From Planctomycetota bacterium (GTDB taxonomy: Bacteria > Planctomycetota > PUPC01 > JACPCR01), in assembly GCA_030740295.1 (NCBI GenBank), contig JASLXP010000736.1, positions 1-22,014 on the forward strand: a stretch of 22,014 nucleotides of DNA. Direction: 5' to 3'. The notes below the pieces were generated by a model that was not told where the DNA came from, did not search any database, and saw only the letters and a program-made list of their open reading frames with translations. How positions within the stretch are numbered: position 1 is the stretch's first letter; each line of letters opens with the position of its first letter. Positions 7,753 through 14,778 of this stretch are shown here, piece by piece. Both the position numbers and the translations under genes were made by a program.

Positions 7753-7790
7753 CGCTCTGTAAACCAATTCTTCGCAGCCGGCTGGTTCAT
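7749..7790 (-). CDS. Putative 13-residue leader ORF before GH127
   Basis: ATG at 7790 preceded by AGAGG at six-base spacing, the best ribosome site near the GH127 gene, opens a frame MNQPAAKNWFTER that stops in a TGA overlapping the in-frame GTG (7752) of GH127 as GTGA. It is either a leader peptide translated in coupling with the enzyme, or the true N-terminus of GH127 displaced by a one-base frameshift. The sequence alone cannot decide. Confidence 0.35.
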   Translation of the reverse strand: MNQPAAKNWFTER

Positions 7791-7831
7791 CTCAATCCTC
7801 TGAAGAACGGCAAATTCGATTCGGGGCAGAA

Positions 7832-8470
7832 CTATAAGTCCAGGTCCAGATCCTCTTCTAGATCCGGCAATTCCTCTTTCTGTTCGCCATTTTTGTCTTC
7901 CTTTTCCTTCGGTACCTCGAATTTGAAGTGATTGCCTGACTCCACTGTCTTGGCTATCCGTTCGAGTTCATCGATGGACTGACTGAACTGTTTCTTCCGG
8001 GTCTTGCTCGACAATGCGAATATGTGCTCCTTTGAGGCCCGATTCAGCCATCCTTTCTCCTCTTCGATGCATTCACGAATGGTGGGTGCAGAAACGGCGG
8101 TCAACTTTTCAAGCAGCCTCTTTGTTAAATCCCGGCACTTTGCCCAGCCTGGATAATCGCTGTAAGGGAGCCGCACGTGACAGCGGCAGAGAGCTTGAAC
8201 AACGTGCGGCATTCTTTCCATTTCCCTGTCCCACTGCGTAAGCATGATGTCCAGGGCCCTGTTCTGCGCGCCGTCGGAAAAGAAGCCTCGGACGGGGATA
8301 ACGTTGGCCTTTTCGTAAAGAAATTCAGCCATCACGGGAATCGCTTTCCGGCAGATGGGGTCTTTCTTGTATCTCTGCAGGAGGAGATGTGCCCAGTTCC
8401 AGTGGTTGGGGGTATTCCCTTCAGGTGCGAAGACAGAAGGCAAGCGGCCACCAAGAGAGCCAAGGCACAA
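7832..8470 (-). CDS. Hypothetical protein, charged with acidic C-terminus
   Basis: Not recognised. The 212-codon frame is rich in charged and aromatic residues (NHWNWAHLLLQRYKK, then RALDIMLTQWDREMERM), with helical stretches such as KTRKKQFSQSIDELERIAK and an unusually acidic tail ending LEEDLDLDL. Codon choice looks like real coding DNA, and no sensible plus-strand gene covers 7832-8350. The start is unclear: the first possible codon is a TTG at 8470, with another TTG at 8443, a GTG at 8335 and an ATG at 8332. Its 5' end overlaps the divergent acetylesterase-like frame, so one or both genes may be truncated. Six Cys residues, two of them in ALCRCH, are present without a clear metal motif. 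Its stop is about 40 bases upstream of the GH127 leader, so the two are possibly an operon. Confidence 0.5.
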   Translation of the reverse strand: MCLGSLGGRLPSVFAPEGNTPNHWNWAHLLLQRYKKDPICRKAIPVMAEFLYEKANVIPVRGFFSDGAQNRALDIMLTQWDREMERMPHVVQALCRCHVRLPYSDYPGWAKCRDLTKRLLEKLTAVSAPTIRECIEEEKGWLNRASKEHIFALSSKTRKKQFSQSIDELERIAKTVESGNHFKFEVPKEKEDKNGEQKEELPDLEEDLDLDL

Positions 8471-9701
8471 CCCGCCGAAGGCTCCTGTAAGCCCTTACAA
8501 GATTTCCTGTCTTTACAACGGACGCATCCTGCCGATCGGATCGCTTGCCATTCGTGGGGTTCTGTACCTCCAGGGCGAGCAGCAGGTACTTACCTGGAGC
8601 GTCACCCGTTACAGGCACATCTTTCCCCGCATTATTCCATCGTTCCGCGCTGCCTTCGGTGATGAGAAGCTGCCCTTCGGTATCATTACTCTTCAGGGCG
8701 CCGGGCATAACAAGATGCCTATGACAGAAGTCGGCGCGGCCCATCGCACCGCCATTGTCCGGGAGTTTCACCATGAGACTCACCTTAAGACACCGAACAC
8801 TGGCTTCATCGTGGCCCACGACGTAGGCCGCGGCCTTCATCCCAGTTGGAAACGCCCCCTGGCCGAACGAGCCGTTCACTGGGCGCTTCGCGATGTGTAC
8901 AAGAAGGTTCCCGATGAGTCCTACTCGCTCGACAAAGTTGAATACGAAAACGGGCGTGCCTTCGTGCACATTGTAAAGAAGAGCCAGCGCCGAAAACGTG
9001 TTGGCAGAGATTGGAAGACCGAAGTGGTCAAGAGCCCAGTCAACTTTGCTCCCTGGTCCGGCAATGATTCCCAATATATGAGCGGCTTCCTGATTGCCGG
9101 CAGCGATAAGCGTTGGTACCCCGCCAAGGTTGTACCGAATAAGAGCAAGAAGGCATTAGAGGTCTGGTCTGATCTGGTGGACCAACCGGTCGCCCTGCGC
9201 TACGGCTGGGCATCGTATCCGGTCGCCAACATTGGCCCATGGGAGAACCCGCTCCCGCCTTTCCGGACCGATGATTGGCCGGTATTTGAAATATTCAGCC
9301 TGACGAACGAGCTCAAACAGAAGGCACGCTCATCCTGGTACAAGAACCTTGATGAGCGATACGCTGATATGCTTGACCGAACCATTCGCCAGGGCAGCTT
9401 CGACGCTGCAAGGAGCGAGATGCTCCTGTACGGAGACGATGCGCGGTCGATCCTCAAGCGCAAGGCTGACAGGATTGCCAGCATCCTCAACGAGATGTCC
9501 GCTGACTTTTACAGGAACGACAAACTGCAACAGACGAACGTCATCGACTGGACCATCCGGAAGTGCCACCAGGCCCGTCTGCAAAAGGCGAAGCCGGTTC
9601 CCGCTCAGGTAACTGAGCTGACAGAAGCCGAAGGCATGCGTGAGAAAATACAGATGCTCAGCAAGGCACTCAACGATTTCCGAAATTCCCTCGAAGAGTG
9701 A
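8355..9701 (+). CDS. Sialate O-acetylesterase-family (SASA) protein lacking the N-terminal catalytic half
   Basis: Residues about 30-180 match the second half of SGNH-type sialate/carbohydrate acetylesterases: a basic-Pro stretch RPPREPRHNP, YNGRILPI (54-61; family YNGMI.P), IRGVLYLQGE (66-75; family IRGV.WYQGE), FR..FG..KLPFGI, and DVGRGLHP with the Asp and His of the triad (D156, H162). The N-terminal beta domain and the GQSNM block with the catalytic Ser are absent; the plus strand upstream carries no frame for them. Esterase activity is therefore not expected. The middle looks like the family's C-terminal beta region (NFAPWSGNDSQYMSGFLIAG; ALRYGWASYPVANI). About 110 further helical, charged residues after it (NELKQKARSSWYKNLDERY onward) are not part of the usual family. 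The ATG at 8355 is only the first in frame; real homology begins near 8440. Likely a 5'-truncated or rearranged gene. Confidence 0.7.
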   Translation: MGSFLYLCRRRCAQFQWLGVFPSGAKTEGKRPPREPRHNPPKAPVSPYKISCLYNGRILPIGSLAIRGVLYLQGEQQVLTWSVTRYRHIFPRIIPSFRAAFGDEKLPFGIITLQGAGHNKMPMTEVGAAHRTAIVREFHHETHLKTPNTGFIVAHDVGRGLHPSWKRPLAERAVHWALRDVYKKVPDESYSLDKVEYENGRAFVHIVKKSQRRKRVGRDWKTEVVKSPVNFAPWSGNDSQYMSGFLIAGSDKRWYPAKVVPNKSKKALEVWSDLVDQPVALRYGWASYPVANIGPWENPLPPFRTDDWPVFEIFSLTNELKQKARSSWYKNLDERYADMLDRTIRQGSFDAARSEMLLYGDDARSILKRKADRIASILNEMSADFYRNDKLQQTNVIDWTIRKCHQARLQKAKPVPAQVTELTEAEGMREKIQMLSKALNDFRNSLEE

Positions 9702-9752
9702 GATTTGCTCCTGGGACACAAGGCGGCAAACCAGTTCGATCTTATTTCACCT

Positions 9753-9839
9753 GAATTGAGCGATCATGCGCGCCGCGAACTGTAACTGTCTATTTAATTT
9801 GATGAGTAACCGGGCGGGTTCTCAAGAATCGCTCAATTC
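9753..9839. repeat. 12-bp perfect inverted repeat with 63-base spacer
   Basis: GAATTGAGCGAT (9753-9764) is repeated as its exact reverse complement ATCGCTCAATTC (9828-9839). It lies in the 238-base gap between two convergent genes, where no gene is seen. It could be the ends of a miniature mobile element, a long-loop terminator, or protein-binding sites; I see no clear target-site duplication. Confidence 0.6.
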
Positions 9840-9939
9840 CCATCCTATTAGATGCAGATCCAACGCTCCGAGGACTATTGAGCAGACCATTGGAACCAAC
9901 CAGGAGCAGAAAGAACTGAAAGATTGCAGTAATTGCCTC

Positions 9940-10599
9940 TCAAGACCCTCTGTTACACACCACTCTGAAACGCCGCCTGGGTGGGTCTTCATCGTCGTAG
10001 TAGTCCTCGAACGAGCTCTCTTTCAGACCAGCATGCAGGAAACCGGCCAGCTCTTTCCGGGAGGCTGGCCACGGCAGATCATCTGCAGGCTCGTCGTCTT
10101 CCCGCCCTCTTGAAACGATGAGGATTTCGCCGCCGGGCGACACGAGTCCCGCCAGCGACTGAATGCAGCGAGACCGGAGGTCAATCGGCAGTGCCTGGAT
10201 GGTGTATGCCTCGAAGATCAGGTCGAAAGCCATGTGCCAGTCTGAGGGCGTGTCGAACAGATCGGCGACCACGTAATCGACTTCCGATTCTGGAAATCGA
10301 TTCCTGCACCATTCGATGGCGGTCGGCGCGATGTCGAATGCAGTGACATTGTACCCACGGCGGCTGAGCTCTTCCGCGTCGTCGCCCAGTCCACAGCCCA
10401 CGGTCAGTGCACGTCCTTCGCCTGTCGCTTGTTGTCTATCAAGCCACTCCGTCAGATGCGGATTGGGAACCATGTCCGCCCAGGGGATCGTCACCGCCTG
10501 TGCCTTGCCCATCGCATACAGCTTCTCGAACCACGCAGTGGGCTCGTTACGCTCCAGGTATTCGTTTGCCAGAGCCCGTACAGTGTCGCGATCGGACAT
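9940..10599 (-). CDS. Class I SAM-dependent methyltransferase
   Basis: A 219-residue cytoplasmic methyltransferase with a Rossmann fold. Motif I is ALTVGCGLGDDAEEL, followed by the acidic end of strand 2 in VTAFDIAPTAIEWCRNRF, the motif II-like DYVVADLFD, and the post-motif segment LVSPGGEILIVSR. The N-terminal EYLERNEPTAWFEKLYAMG and IPWADMVPNPHLTEW resemble small-molecule methyltransferases of the thiopurine / TehB-like group; the acceptor is unknown. The ATG at 10599 is chosen; a GTG at 10629 would add ten low-complexity Ser/Thr/Asn residues. Neither has a clear ribosome site. It lies downstream of xylA on the same strand, but the 240-base gap with a large palindrome argues against tight coupling. 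Confidence 0.85.
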   Translation of the reverse strand: MSDRDTVRALANEYLERNEPTAWFEKLYAMGKAQAVTIPWADMVPNPHLTEWLDRQQATGEGRALTVGCGLGDDAEELSRRGYNVTAFDIAPTAIEWCRNRFPESEVDYVVADLFDTPSDWHMAFDLIFEAYTIQALPIDLRSRCIQSLAGLVSPGGEILIVSRGREDDEPADDLPWPASRKELAGFLHAGLKESSFEDYYDDEDPPRRRFRVVCNRGS

Positions 10600-10713
10600 G
10601 TTGAGAGTGCTCGTGTTGCTGGTACTCACCAGAAGCCGAACTCGTTTGAATCCGTTTGCCCCAGGTAAGAAGAACTCAATAGGAGCTTAGAGTTTCAGGT
10701 CTGTCGAAGCGGG

Positions 10714-10779
10714 GGAGTAACGGCTTTGGCCGGGCTCTTTCGCCGCACGATCAGACCCGCCTGATGAAGGCGTTACTCC
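10714..10779. repeat. Branched palindrome between xylA and the methyltransferase
   Basis: Outer arms GGAGTAACG (10714-10722) and CGTTACTCC (10771-10779) enclose two inner hairpins, CGGC-TTTG-GCCG (10721-10732) and CGCC-TGATGAA-GGCG (10758-10772). The inner hairpins share one or two bases with the outer stem, so alternative folds compete. This resembles dispersed intergenic palindromic repeats. It may separate xylA from the downstream gene by termination or RNA processing. Confidence 0.65.
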
Positions 10780-10840
10780 AACTCCTCTCGTGCCACCAGA
10801 AGAGTTTCACATTCTCTCGATGGCGAATCATGAGCTCTGT

Positions 10841-12151
10841 TTAGAGATATTCGTTAAGAATATTCTCCAGCATCTCCTGGCGGCCGCTTTCAATCTTTGG
10901 CTCGCCCTTCTTGAGCGTGTATGCCTCGAGGCTCTCGAAGTCTTCCTTACCAGCCTCGATACTGGCGCCCAGACTTTTGTCCCAACCGCGATAACGCTGC
11001 TTAACGAATCTGGCGAGCTTCCTTTCTCTGAGCATCTTTGCAGCATTCTTCAGGCCGCGGGCAAAGGAATCCATCGCGCCGATGTGCGCATGGAACAGAT
11101 CGACCGGATCGATCGACTGCCGTCGAACTTTCGCATCGAAATTAAGACCACCGGTCGTGAACCCACCGCTCTGGAGGATGGTGTACATGGCCTTGGTCGT
11201 ATCGTAGATATCCGTCGGGAACTGGTCCGTATCCCAACCCAGCAGCAGATCGCCGCGATTGGCATCGACGGATCCGAGGATGTCATTCGCCACGCAGAAT
11301 TCGAGCTCGTGATGGAAAGTATGCGCAGCCAGTGTGGCGTGGTTGGCCTCGATGTTCAGCTTGAGATGGTCCACCAGGCCGTACTTCTGCAGGAAGGCGT
11401 AACAGTTACCCGCGTCGAAATCGTACTGGTGCTTCGTCGGCTCTTTCGGTTTGGGCTCGATGTATAACTGGCCCTTGAATCGAATCTTTTTCTTGTAGTC
11501 GGCGGCCATGTTGAGGAAGAGGCCGAGGTGATCGAACTCGCGCTTCATGTCCGTATTCAGCAGCGTTTCGTAACCTTCTCGGCCGCCCCAGAAAACGTAG
11601 CCTTCACCGCCGAGCTGTTTCGTAATTTCCATCGCCTTCTTCACCTGCGATGCCGCGTACGCAAAGACGGCCGGCGAAGGATTCGTCGACGCGCCGGCCA
11701 TGAAACGGCGATGCGAAAAAGCGTTCGTCGTTCCCCACAACAGCTTCATGCCGTTATCGTTCTGAAGCTTTTTGGCGAGCTTCACGATCTTGTCGAGCCG
11801 GGCATTGGTTTCCGCGAGAGTATCCGCCTCCGGCGCGATATCGCGATCGTGGAAGCACCAGTATTCAACCCCGAGCTTCGTGAAGAACTCGAAGGCAGCG
11901 TGCATCGTCATCTCTGCCACCTCCATGGGACAGCTCGAGTTGTTGTATTCACGAATAATCGTCCCCGGCCCGAAGGGGTCGTTGCCAAGGCCCTTGAAGC
12001 TGTGCCAGTAGCAGACCGCAAAACGAAGATGGTCTTTCATCTTCTTGCCCAGCACCTTCTGATTCGGGTTGTAATGCTTGAAAGAAAGCGGGTCCTTCGA
12101 GTCCGGCCCTTCGTATTTAATCTTTGAAACTCCCGGGAAGAATTCCTGCAT
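10841..12151 (-). CDS. xylA: Xylose isomerase
   Basis: Cytoplasmic metal-dependent aldose-ketose isomerase converting D-xylose to D-xylulose (and glucose to fructose in vitro). Starting at the ATG at 12151, the residues known from E. coli XylA fall at the same numbers: H101 and D104 in FHDRDIAPE, E232 in YIEPKP, E268 and H271 in IEANHATLA, D296 in SVDANRGD, D307 and D309 in WDTDQFP, and D339 in LNFDAKV. This argues for a complete active enzyme of 436 residues and fixes the start; the TTG five codons upstream overlaps the ribosome site GAGG, which sits nine bases before the ATG. A good promoter lies just upstream. No xylulokinase (xylB) or xylose transporter is in the window, so this gene stands alone here. 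The adjacent pncC gene is divergent. Confidence 0.98.
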   Translation of the reverse strand: MQEFFPGVSKIKYEGPDSKDPLSFKHYNPNQKVLGKKMKDHLRFAVCYWHSFKGLGNDPFGPGTIIREYNNSSCPMEVAEMTMHAAFEFFTKLGVEYWCFHDRDIAPEADTLAETNARLDKIVKLAKKLQNDNGMKLLWGTTNAFSHRRFMAGASTNPSPAVFAYAASQVKKAMEITKQLGGEGYVFWGGREGYETLLNTDMKREFDHLGLFLNMAADYKKKIRFKGQLYIEPKPKEPTKHQYDFDAGNCYAFLQKYGLVDHLKLNIEANHATLAAHTFHHELEFCVANDILGSVDANRGDLLLGWDTDQFPTDIYDTTKAMYTILQSGGFTTGGLNFDAKVRRQSIDPVDLFHAHIGAMDSFARGLKNAAKMLRERKLARFVKQRYRGWDKSLGASIEAGKEDFESLEAYTLKKGEPKIESGRQEMLENILNEYL

Positions 12152-12202
12152 GGCATGTATCCTCAAGGCGTCTGAAAAGTTGAATTTTGCAGTGAGCAGC
12201 GA

Positions 12203-12230
12203 AATGTAACTTGGGCATGGAGTTCGTCAA
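12203..12230 (-). promoter_or_regulatory. Candidate sigma70 promoter of xylA
   Basis: On the minus strand TTGACG (12230-12225), a 16-bp spacer and TACATT (12208-12203). The predicted transcript would start near 12196, giving a leader of about 45 bases with GAGG before the xylA ATG. Confidence 0.55.
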
Positions 12231-12245
12231 CCACCGCCATAATCA

Positions 12246-12746
12246 ATGACCACCGAAGAAGAAATCAAAGACCTGGCAACGAAACTCAACCTGACTGTCG
12301 CCATCACTGAGGCCACCACCGGCGGCCTGATCTGCAGCCGATTAGTCCGCGTGCCCGGCAGTTCGGCTTACTTCGAACGGGGCATCATCGCATACAGCAA
12401 GCAAAGCAAAATTGAACTGCTCGGAATCACCGAAGAATACCTTTCCGAACACGGAGCGGTCTCAGCGAAATCGGCCGAAGCCATGGCCGAAGGGATCAGA
12501 ATAAACGCAGGCACAGCTCTCGGCCTGGCGGAGACAGGCATCGCCGGCCCCATCCGGGGACGCTCCCCGAAACCCATCGGCACAGCGTTCATAGCGATCA
12601 GCTCCGAGGATGGATTTGAGACCTCCTCTTTTGAGTTCTCTGGCGACCGTACAGAAATACAAAATTCCATCGCCGAAGCCGCCCTAGAGGCCCTTTTGCA
12701 GTATTTGACTAAGCGCATGCAGAACTTAAAATCACCGCCCGCTTGA
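12246..12746 (+). CDS. pncC: Nicotinamide-nucleotide amidase (CinA C-terminal domain family)
   Basis: Single-domain member of the CinA C-terminal family, which deamidates NMN to nicotinate mononucleotide in the pyridine-nucleotide salvage cycle. The conserved block EATTGGLICSRLVRVPGSS (family ES-TGGL...PGSS) is followed by YFERGIIAYSKQSKIELLGI, EHGAVSAKSAEAMAEGI and ALGLAETGIAGP, then IGTAFIAIS. Length (166) matches stand-alone PncC proteins, with no MoCF-like N-terminal domain. Here the motif has EATTGG in place of the commoner ESCTGG or ESTTGG. No Shine-Dalgarno precedes the ATG. Its last 15 codons appear to contain the promoter for the tRNA that begins five bases after its stop. Confidence 0.93.
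   Translation: MTTEEEIKDLATKLNLTVAITEATTGGLICSRLVRVPGSSAYFERGIIAYSKQSKIELLGITEEYLSEHGAVSAKSAEAMAEGIRINAGTALGLAETGIAGPIRGRSPKPIGTAFIAISSEDGFETSSFEFSGDRTEIQNSIAEAALEALLQYLTKRMQNLKSPPA
12705..12732 (+). promoter_or_regulatory. Candidate tRNA-Cys promoter inside pncC
   Basis: TTGACT (12705-12710), a 16-bp spacer and TAAAAT (12727-12732), each five of six bases to consensus. The predicted start near 12740 is about 12 bases before the tRNA. It is the best promoter match I noticed in the window. Confidence 0.6.
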
Positions 12747-12751
12747 CCCAT

Positions 12752-12826
12752 GGCCCCGTGGCCGAGTGGCTTAGGCACTGGTTTGCAAAACCAGGTACAG
12801 CGGTTCGACTCCGCTCGGGGCCTCCA
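12752..12826 (+). tRNA. tRNA-Cys (GCA)
   Basis: A full cloverleaf can be drawn. The acceptor stem GGCCCCG/CGGGGCC (12752-12758, 12816-12822) is perfect. The D arm contains GCC-GAGTGGCTTA-GGC. The anticodon stem CTGGT/ACCAG encloses the loop TTGCAAA with anticodon GCA at 12785-12787. A short variable loop precedes the T arm AGCGG-TTCGACT-CCGCT. The discriminator is T (U73, expected for tRNA-Cys) and CCA is encoded. It follows the pncC stop by five bases and is followed at once by an intrinsic terminator. Confidence 0.97.
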
Positions 12827-12832
12827 CCATAG

Positions 12833-12878
12833 AAAGGTTTGGAACGTTCTTTCAGGACGCTCCAAACCTTTTCTTTTT
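12833..12878 (+). terminator. Intrinsic terminator of pncC/tRNA-Cys
   Basis: AAAGGTTTGGA (12833-12843) pairs perfectly with TCCAAACCTTT (12861-12871), and a T-rich tail TCTTTTT follows. It begins seven bases after the tRNA CCA end and would stop both tRNA and pncC read-through. Confidence 0.93.
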
Positions 12879-12928
12879 ATGGGCGTTTCGAAAAATGCCC
12901 CGCACCCGGCAGTAGACCCCAGTTTCTT

Positions 12929-12934
12929 TATCAT
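12929..12934 (+). promoter_or_regulatory. Candidate -10 element for a leaderless RNB gene
   Basis: TATCAT ends six bases before the ATG at 12941, so transcription would begin at or next to the start codon. The -35 region (about 12906-12911, CCGGCA) is weak. Offered because the gene has no Shine-Dalgarno and lies just after a terminator, so it needs a promoter here. Confidence 0.35.
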
Positions 12935-12940
12935 TCGCCC

Positions 12941-14740
12941 ATGAAAGGCAGCCTCGTCCTCTATAAAGAACAGCCCGCCATTGTCATCAGTGCCGGTGAA
13001 CGCATTGAGATTGAGCTTGCCGGTGGCAAGACACAGAAGGTGCGGCACAAGGATGTCCTTCCTCTGCATCCCGGGCCGATAAAGGCGCTTGGTGAATTGA
13101 CCAGTTGTGAGGGAGATCTTCAGACCGCGTGGGAGATGCTCGCCGGGGAAACGACGGACCTTTCGGAACTCGCCGAACTCGCCTTCAACGAGTTTACTCC
13201 AACCACCGCATGGGCCGCCTGGGAGAGTGTCGCCGATGGGCTCTACTTTGAAGGGAAGCCCGAAGAGATTCGAGCACGCACGGAGAGTGAAGTCGCTGCT
13301 GAGCGCGCCCGCCGTGAGGCCAGGGAGCAGGAGCGAGAATCCTGGGAAGAGTTCAAGCAGAGGATCGAAGCCGGCAGCATCGCGCCCGGAGATAAGCATT
13401 ATCTTGAGGAAGTCGAAGCACTCGCGATAGGCCAATCAAAATCAAGCCGCCTGCTCAAAGAACTCGCCAGCGCGGAGACCGCGGAGAATGGGCATGCACT
13501 TCTTCTGCGAGTCGGGCACTGGGATGTATCTAATAATCCTTACCCGGCAAGAGAGGGCATCAACATGGAGGTGGCCAAAGCCGAATTGCCCCCATTGCCG
13601 GAAGAGGAGCGTCTCGACCTTACACATCTCGCTTCCTTCGCCATCGATGACGAAGGCAGCACCGATCCCGATGACGCACTCAGCCTCGATGGCGACACGC
13701 TGTGGGTTCACGTGGCTGACGTTGCTGCTTTGGTCCGGCCGGATTTCGCCACCGATCTCGAAGCGCGTTCGCGGGCATCGAATCTTTATCTGCCCGAACA
13801 GATCGTTCATATGCTGCCGGAATCCGCGACTGCCCAGCTTGGATTAGGACTGAATGAGGTATCGCCCGCGCTCTCATTTCGGATTTCACTGTCGGAGAAT
13901 GCACAGGCGAAAGAAGTCGAAGTGCATCGCTCGCTCGTGCGCGTTCAACGGCTCACTTATGAGGAAGCGGAAACCCGGCTGACGCAATCGCCGTTTGACG
14001 AACTGGCGAATCTGGCTGACAGGTCTTTCGAAAGGCGGAAGCAAAACGGCGCAGTCGAGATCAGTCTGCCGGAGGTAAGAGTCCAGGTGGAGGATGGGGA
14101 AGTCACCATCACTCCACTGCCCGCGCATAAGAGCCGATCCCTGGTCATGGAAGCGATGCTGATCGCCGGCGAGGCCGTGGCAAAATACGCCGCGGAGAAC
14201 GAAATCCCCCTGCCTTTCAGCACGCAGGAACCGCCGGCCATGGAAGAGAGGCCGAGCGATACGGCCGGCATGTTCGCGCTTCGCCGGTCACTCAGACGCA
14301 GCCAATTGCGCAGTGTGCCCTCTTCCAATTCCGGGCTCGGGCTCGAGGCCTACGTTCAGGCCACCAGCCCTCTCAGGCGTTACCTGGATCTGGTCGTTCA
14401 CCAGCAGGTCCGGGCACACCTGAGCGACGAACCTATGATCCCAGCGCAAGATCTGCTCGAACGAGTCGGCGCTGCGGAGGCATTGGCTTCCGAGCTCCGG
14501 CGCGCGGAACGGAACTCTCGCCAGCACTGGACACTGGTCCACCTGCAGCAGAAACAGGAATGGCGGGGCAAAGGAATCGTCGTCGGCAGGCGCCGCCAGC
14601 AGGTCATCACACTCCTGCCGGAAATCGGAATGGAGGCGCGGATTTATGCGAACGAAGATCTGGATCTAAACTCCGAAGTGGAGGTAGCTCTGGATAGCGT
14701 TGACCTGCCCAATCTGCTCGCCCATTTCAAGATTCTGTGA
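12941..14740 (+). CDS. RNase II/RNB-family 3'-5' exoribonuclease
   Basis: Processive RNA-degrading hydrolase of the RNB family. The catalytic signature AIDDEGSTDPDDALSL gives the aspartates D236, D242, D244 and D245, aligned with D201/D207/D209/D210 of E. coli RNase II. WVHVADVAALV follows, and the C-terminal part has ATSPLRRYLDLVVHQQV, the RNB arginine motif. The 599-residue protein begins with an SH3-like segment (VLYKEQPAIVISAGERIEIEL) rather than the usual cold-shock domains, as in some cyanobacterial/plastid-type RNase II. A charged helical insert (about 105-150) is present, and the C-terminal S1-like region is degenerate (GIVVGRRRQQVITLLP onward). The ATG at 12941 is chosen because the in-frame GTG or ATG codons upstream lie within the tRNA terminator. 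No Shine-Dalgarno is visible. Its stop overlaps a GTG in the frame of the next gene. Confidence 0.92.
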   Translation: MKGSLVLYKEQPAIVISAGERIEIELAGGKTQKVRHKDVLPLHPGPIKALGELTSCEGDLQTAWEMLAGETTDLSELAELAFNEFTPTTAWAAWESVADGLYFEGKPEEIRARTESEVAAERARREAREQERESWEEFKQRIEAGSIAPGDKHYLEEVEALAIGQSKSSRLLKELASAETAENGHALLLRVGHWDVSNNPYPAREGINMEVAKAELPPLPEEERLDLTHLASFAIDDEGSTDPDDALSLDGDTLWVHVADVAALVRPDFATDLEARSRASNLYLPEQIVHMLPESATAQLGLGLNEVSPALSFRISLSENAQAKEVEVHRSLVRVQRLTYEEAETRLTQSPFDELANLADRSFERRKQNGAVEISLPEVRVQVEDGEVTITPLPAHKSRSLVMEAMLIAGEAVAKYAAENEIPLPFSTQEPPAMEERPSDTAGMFALRRSLRRSQLRSVPSSNSGLGLEAYVQATSPLRRYLDLVVHQQVRAHLSDEPMIPAQDLLERVGAAEALASELRRAERNSRQHWTLVHLQQKQEWRGKGIVVGRRRQQVITLLPEIGMEARIYANEDLDLNSEVEVALDSVDLPNLLAHFKIL

Positions 14741-14778
14741 TATGCACCGGGCAGTTTGGTGGAACAGAAGATAAAGAA

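Noticed and set aside
6778..7803. 341-codon plus-strand open frame opposite the GH127 gene
   Set aside because: The minus-strand frame has the full GH127 active site; the plus frame is a by-product of high GC.
8177..8662. Plus-strand frame whose internal ATG at 8387 has an excellent AGGAGG site
   Set aside because: The encoded sequence is arginine/proline-rich shadow of the two overlapping frames and ends without any recognisable domain; the ribosome-like site is probably coincidental.
12152..12166. TTG start five codons upstream for xylA
   Set aside because: The TTG overlaps the ribosome site; starting at ATG 12151 makes every catalytic residue match E. coli numbering.
12839..12940. Upstream start for the RNB exoribonuclease
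   Set aside because: It would place coding sequence within the tRNA terminator stem; the residues added do not resemble the family.
12368..13435. 355-codon minus-strand open frame
   Set aside because: It runs antisense through pncC, a well-folded tRNA-Cys, a terminator and the RNB gene, so it cannot be a real gene.
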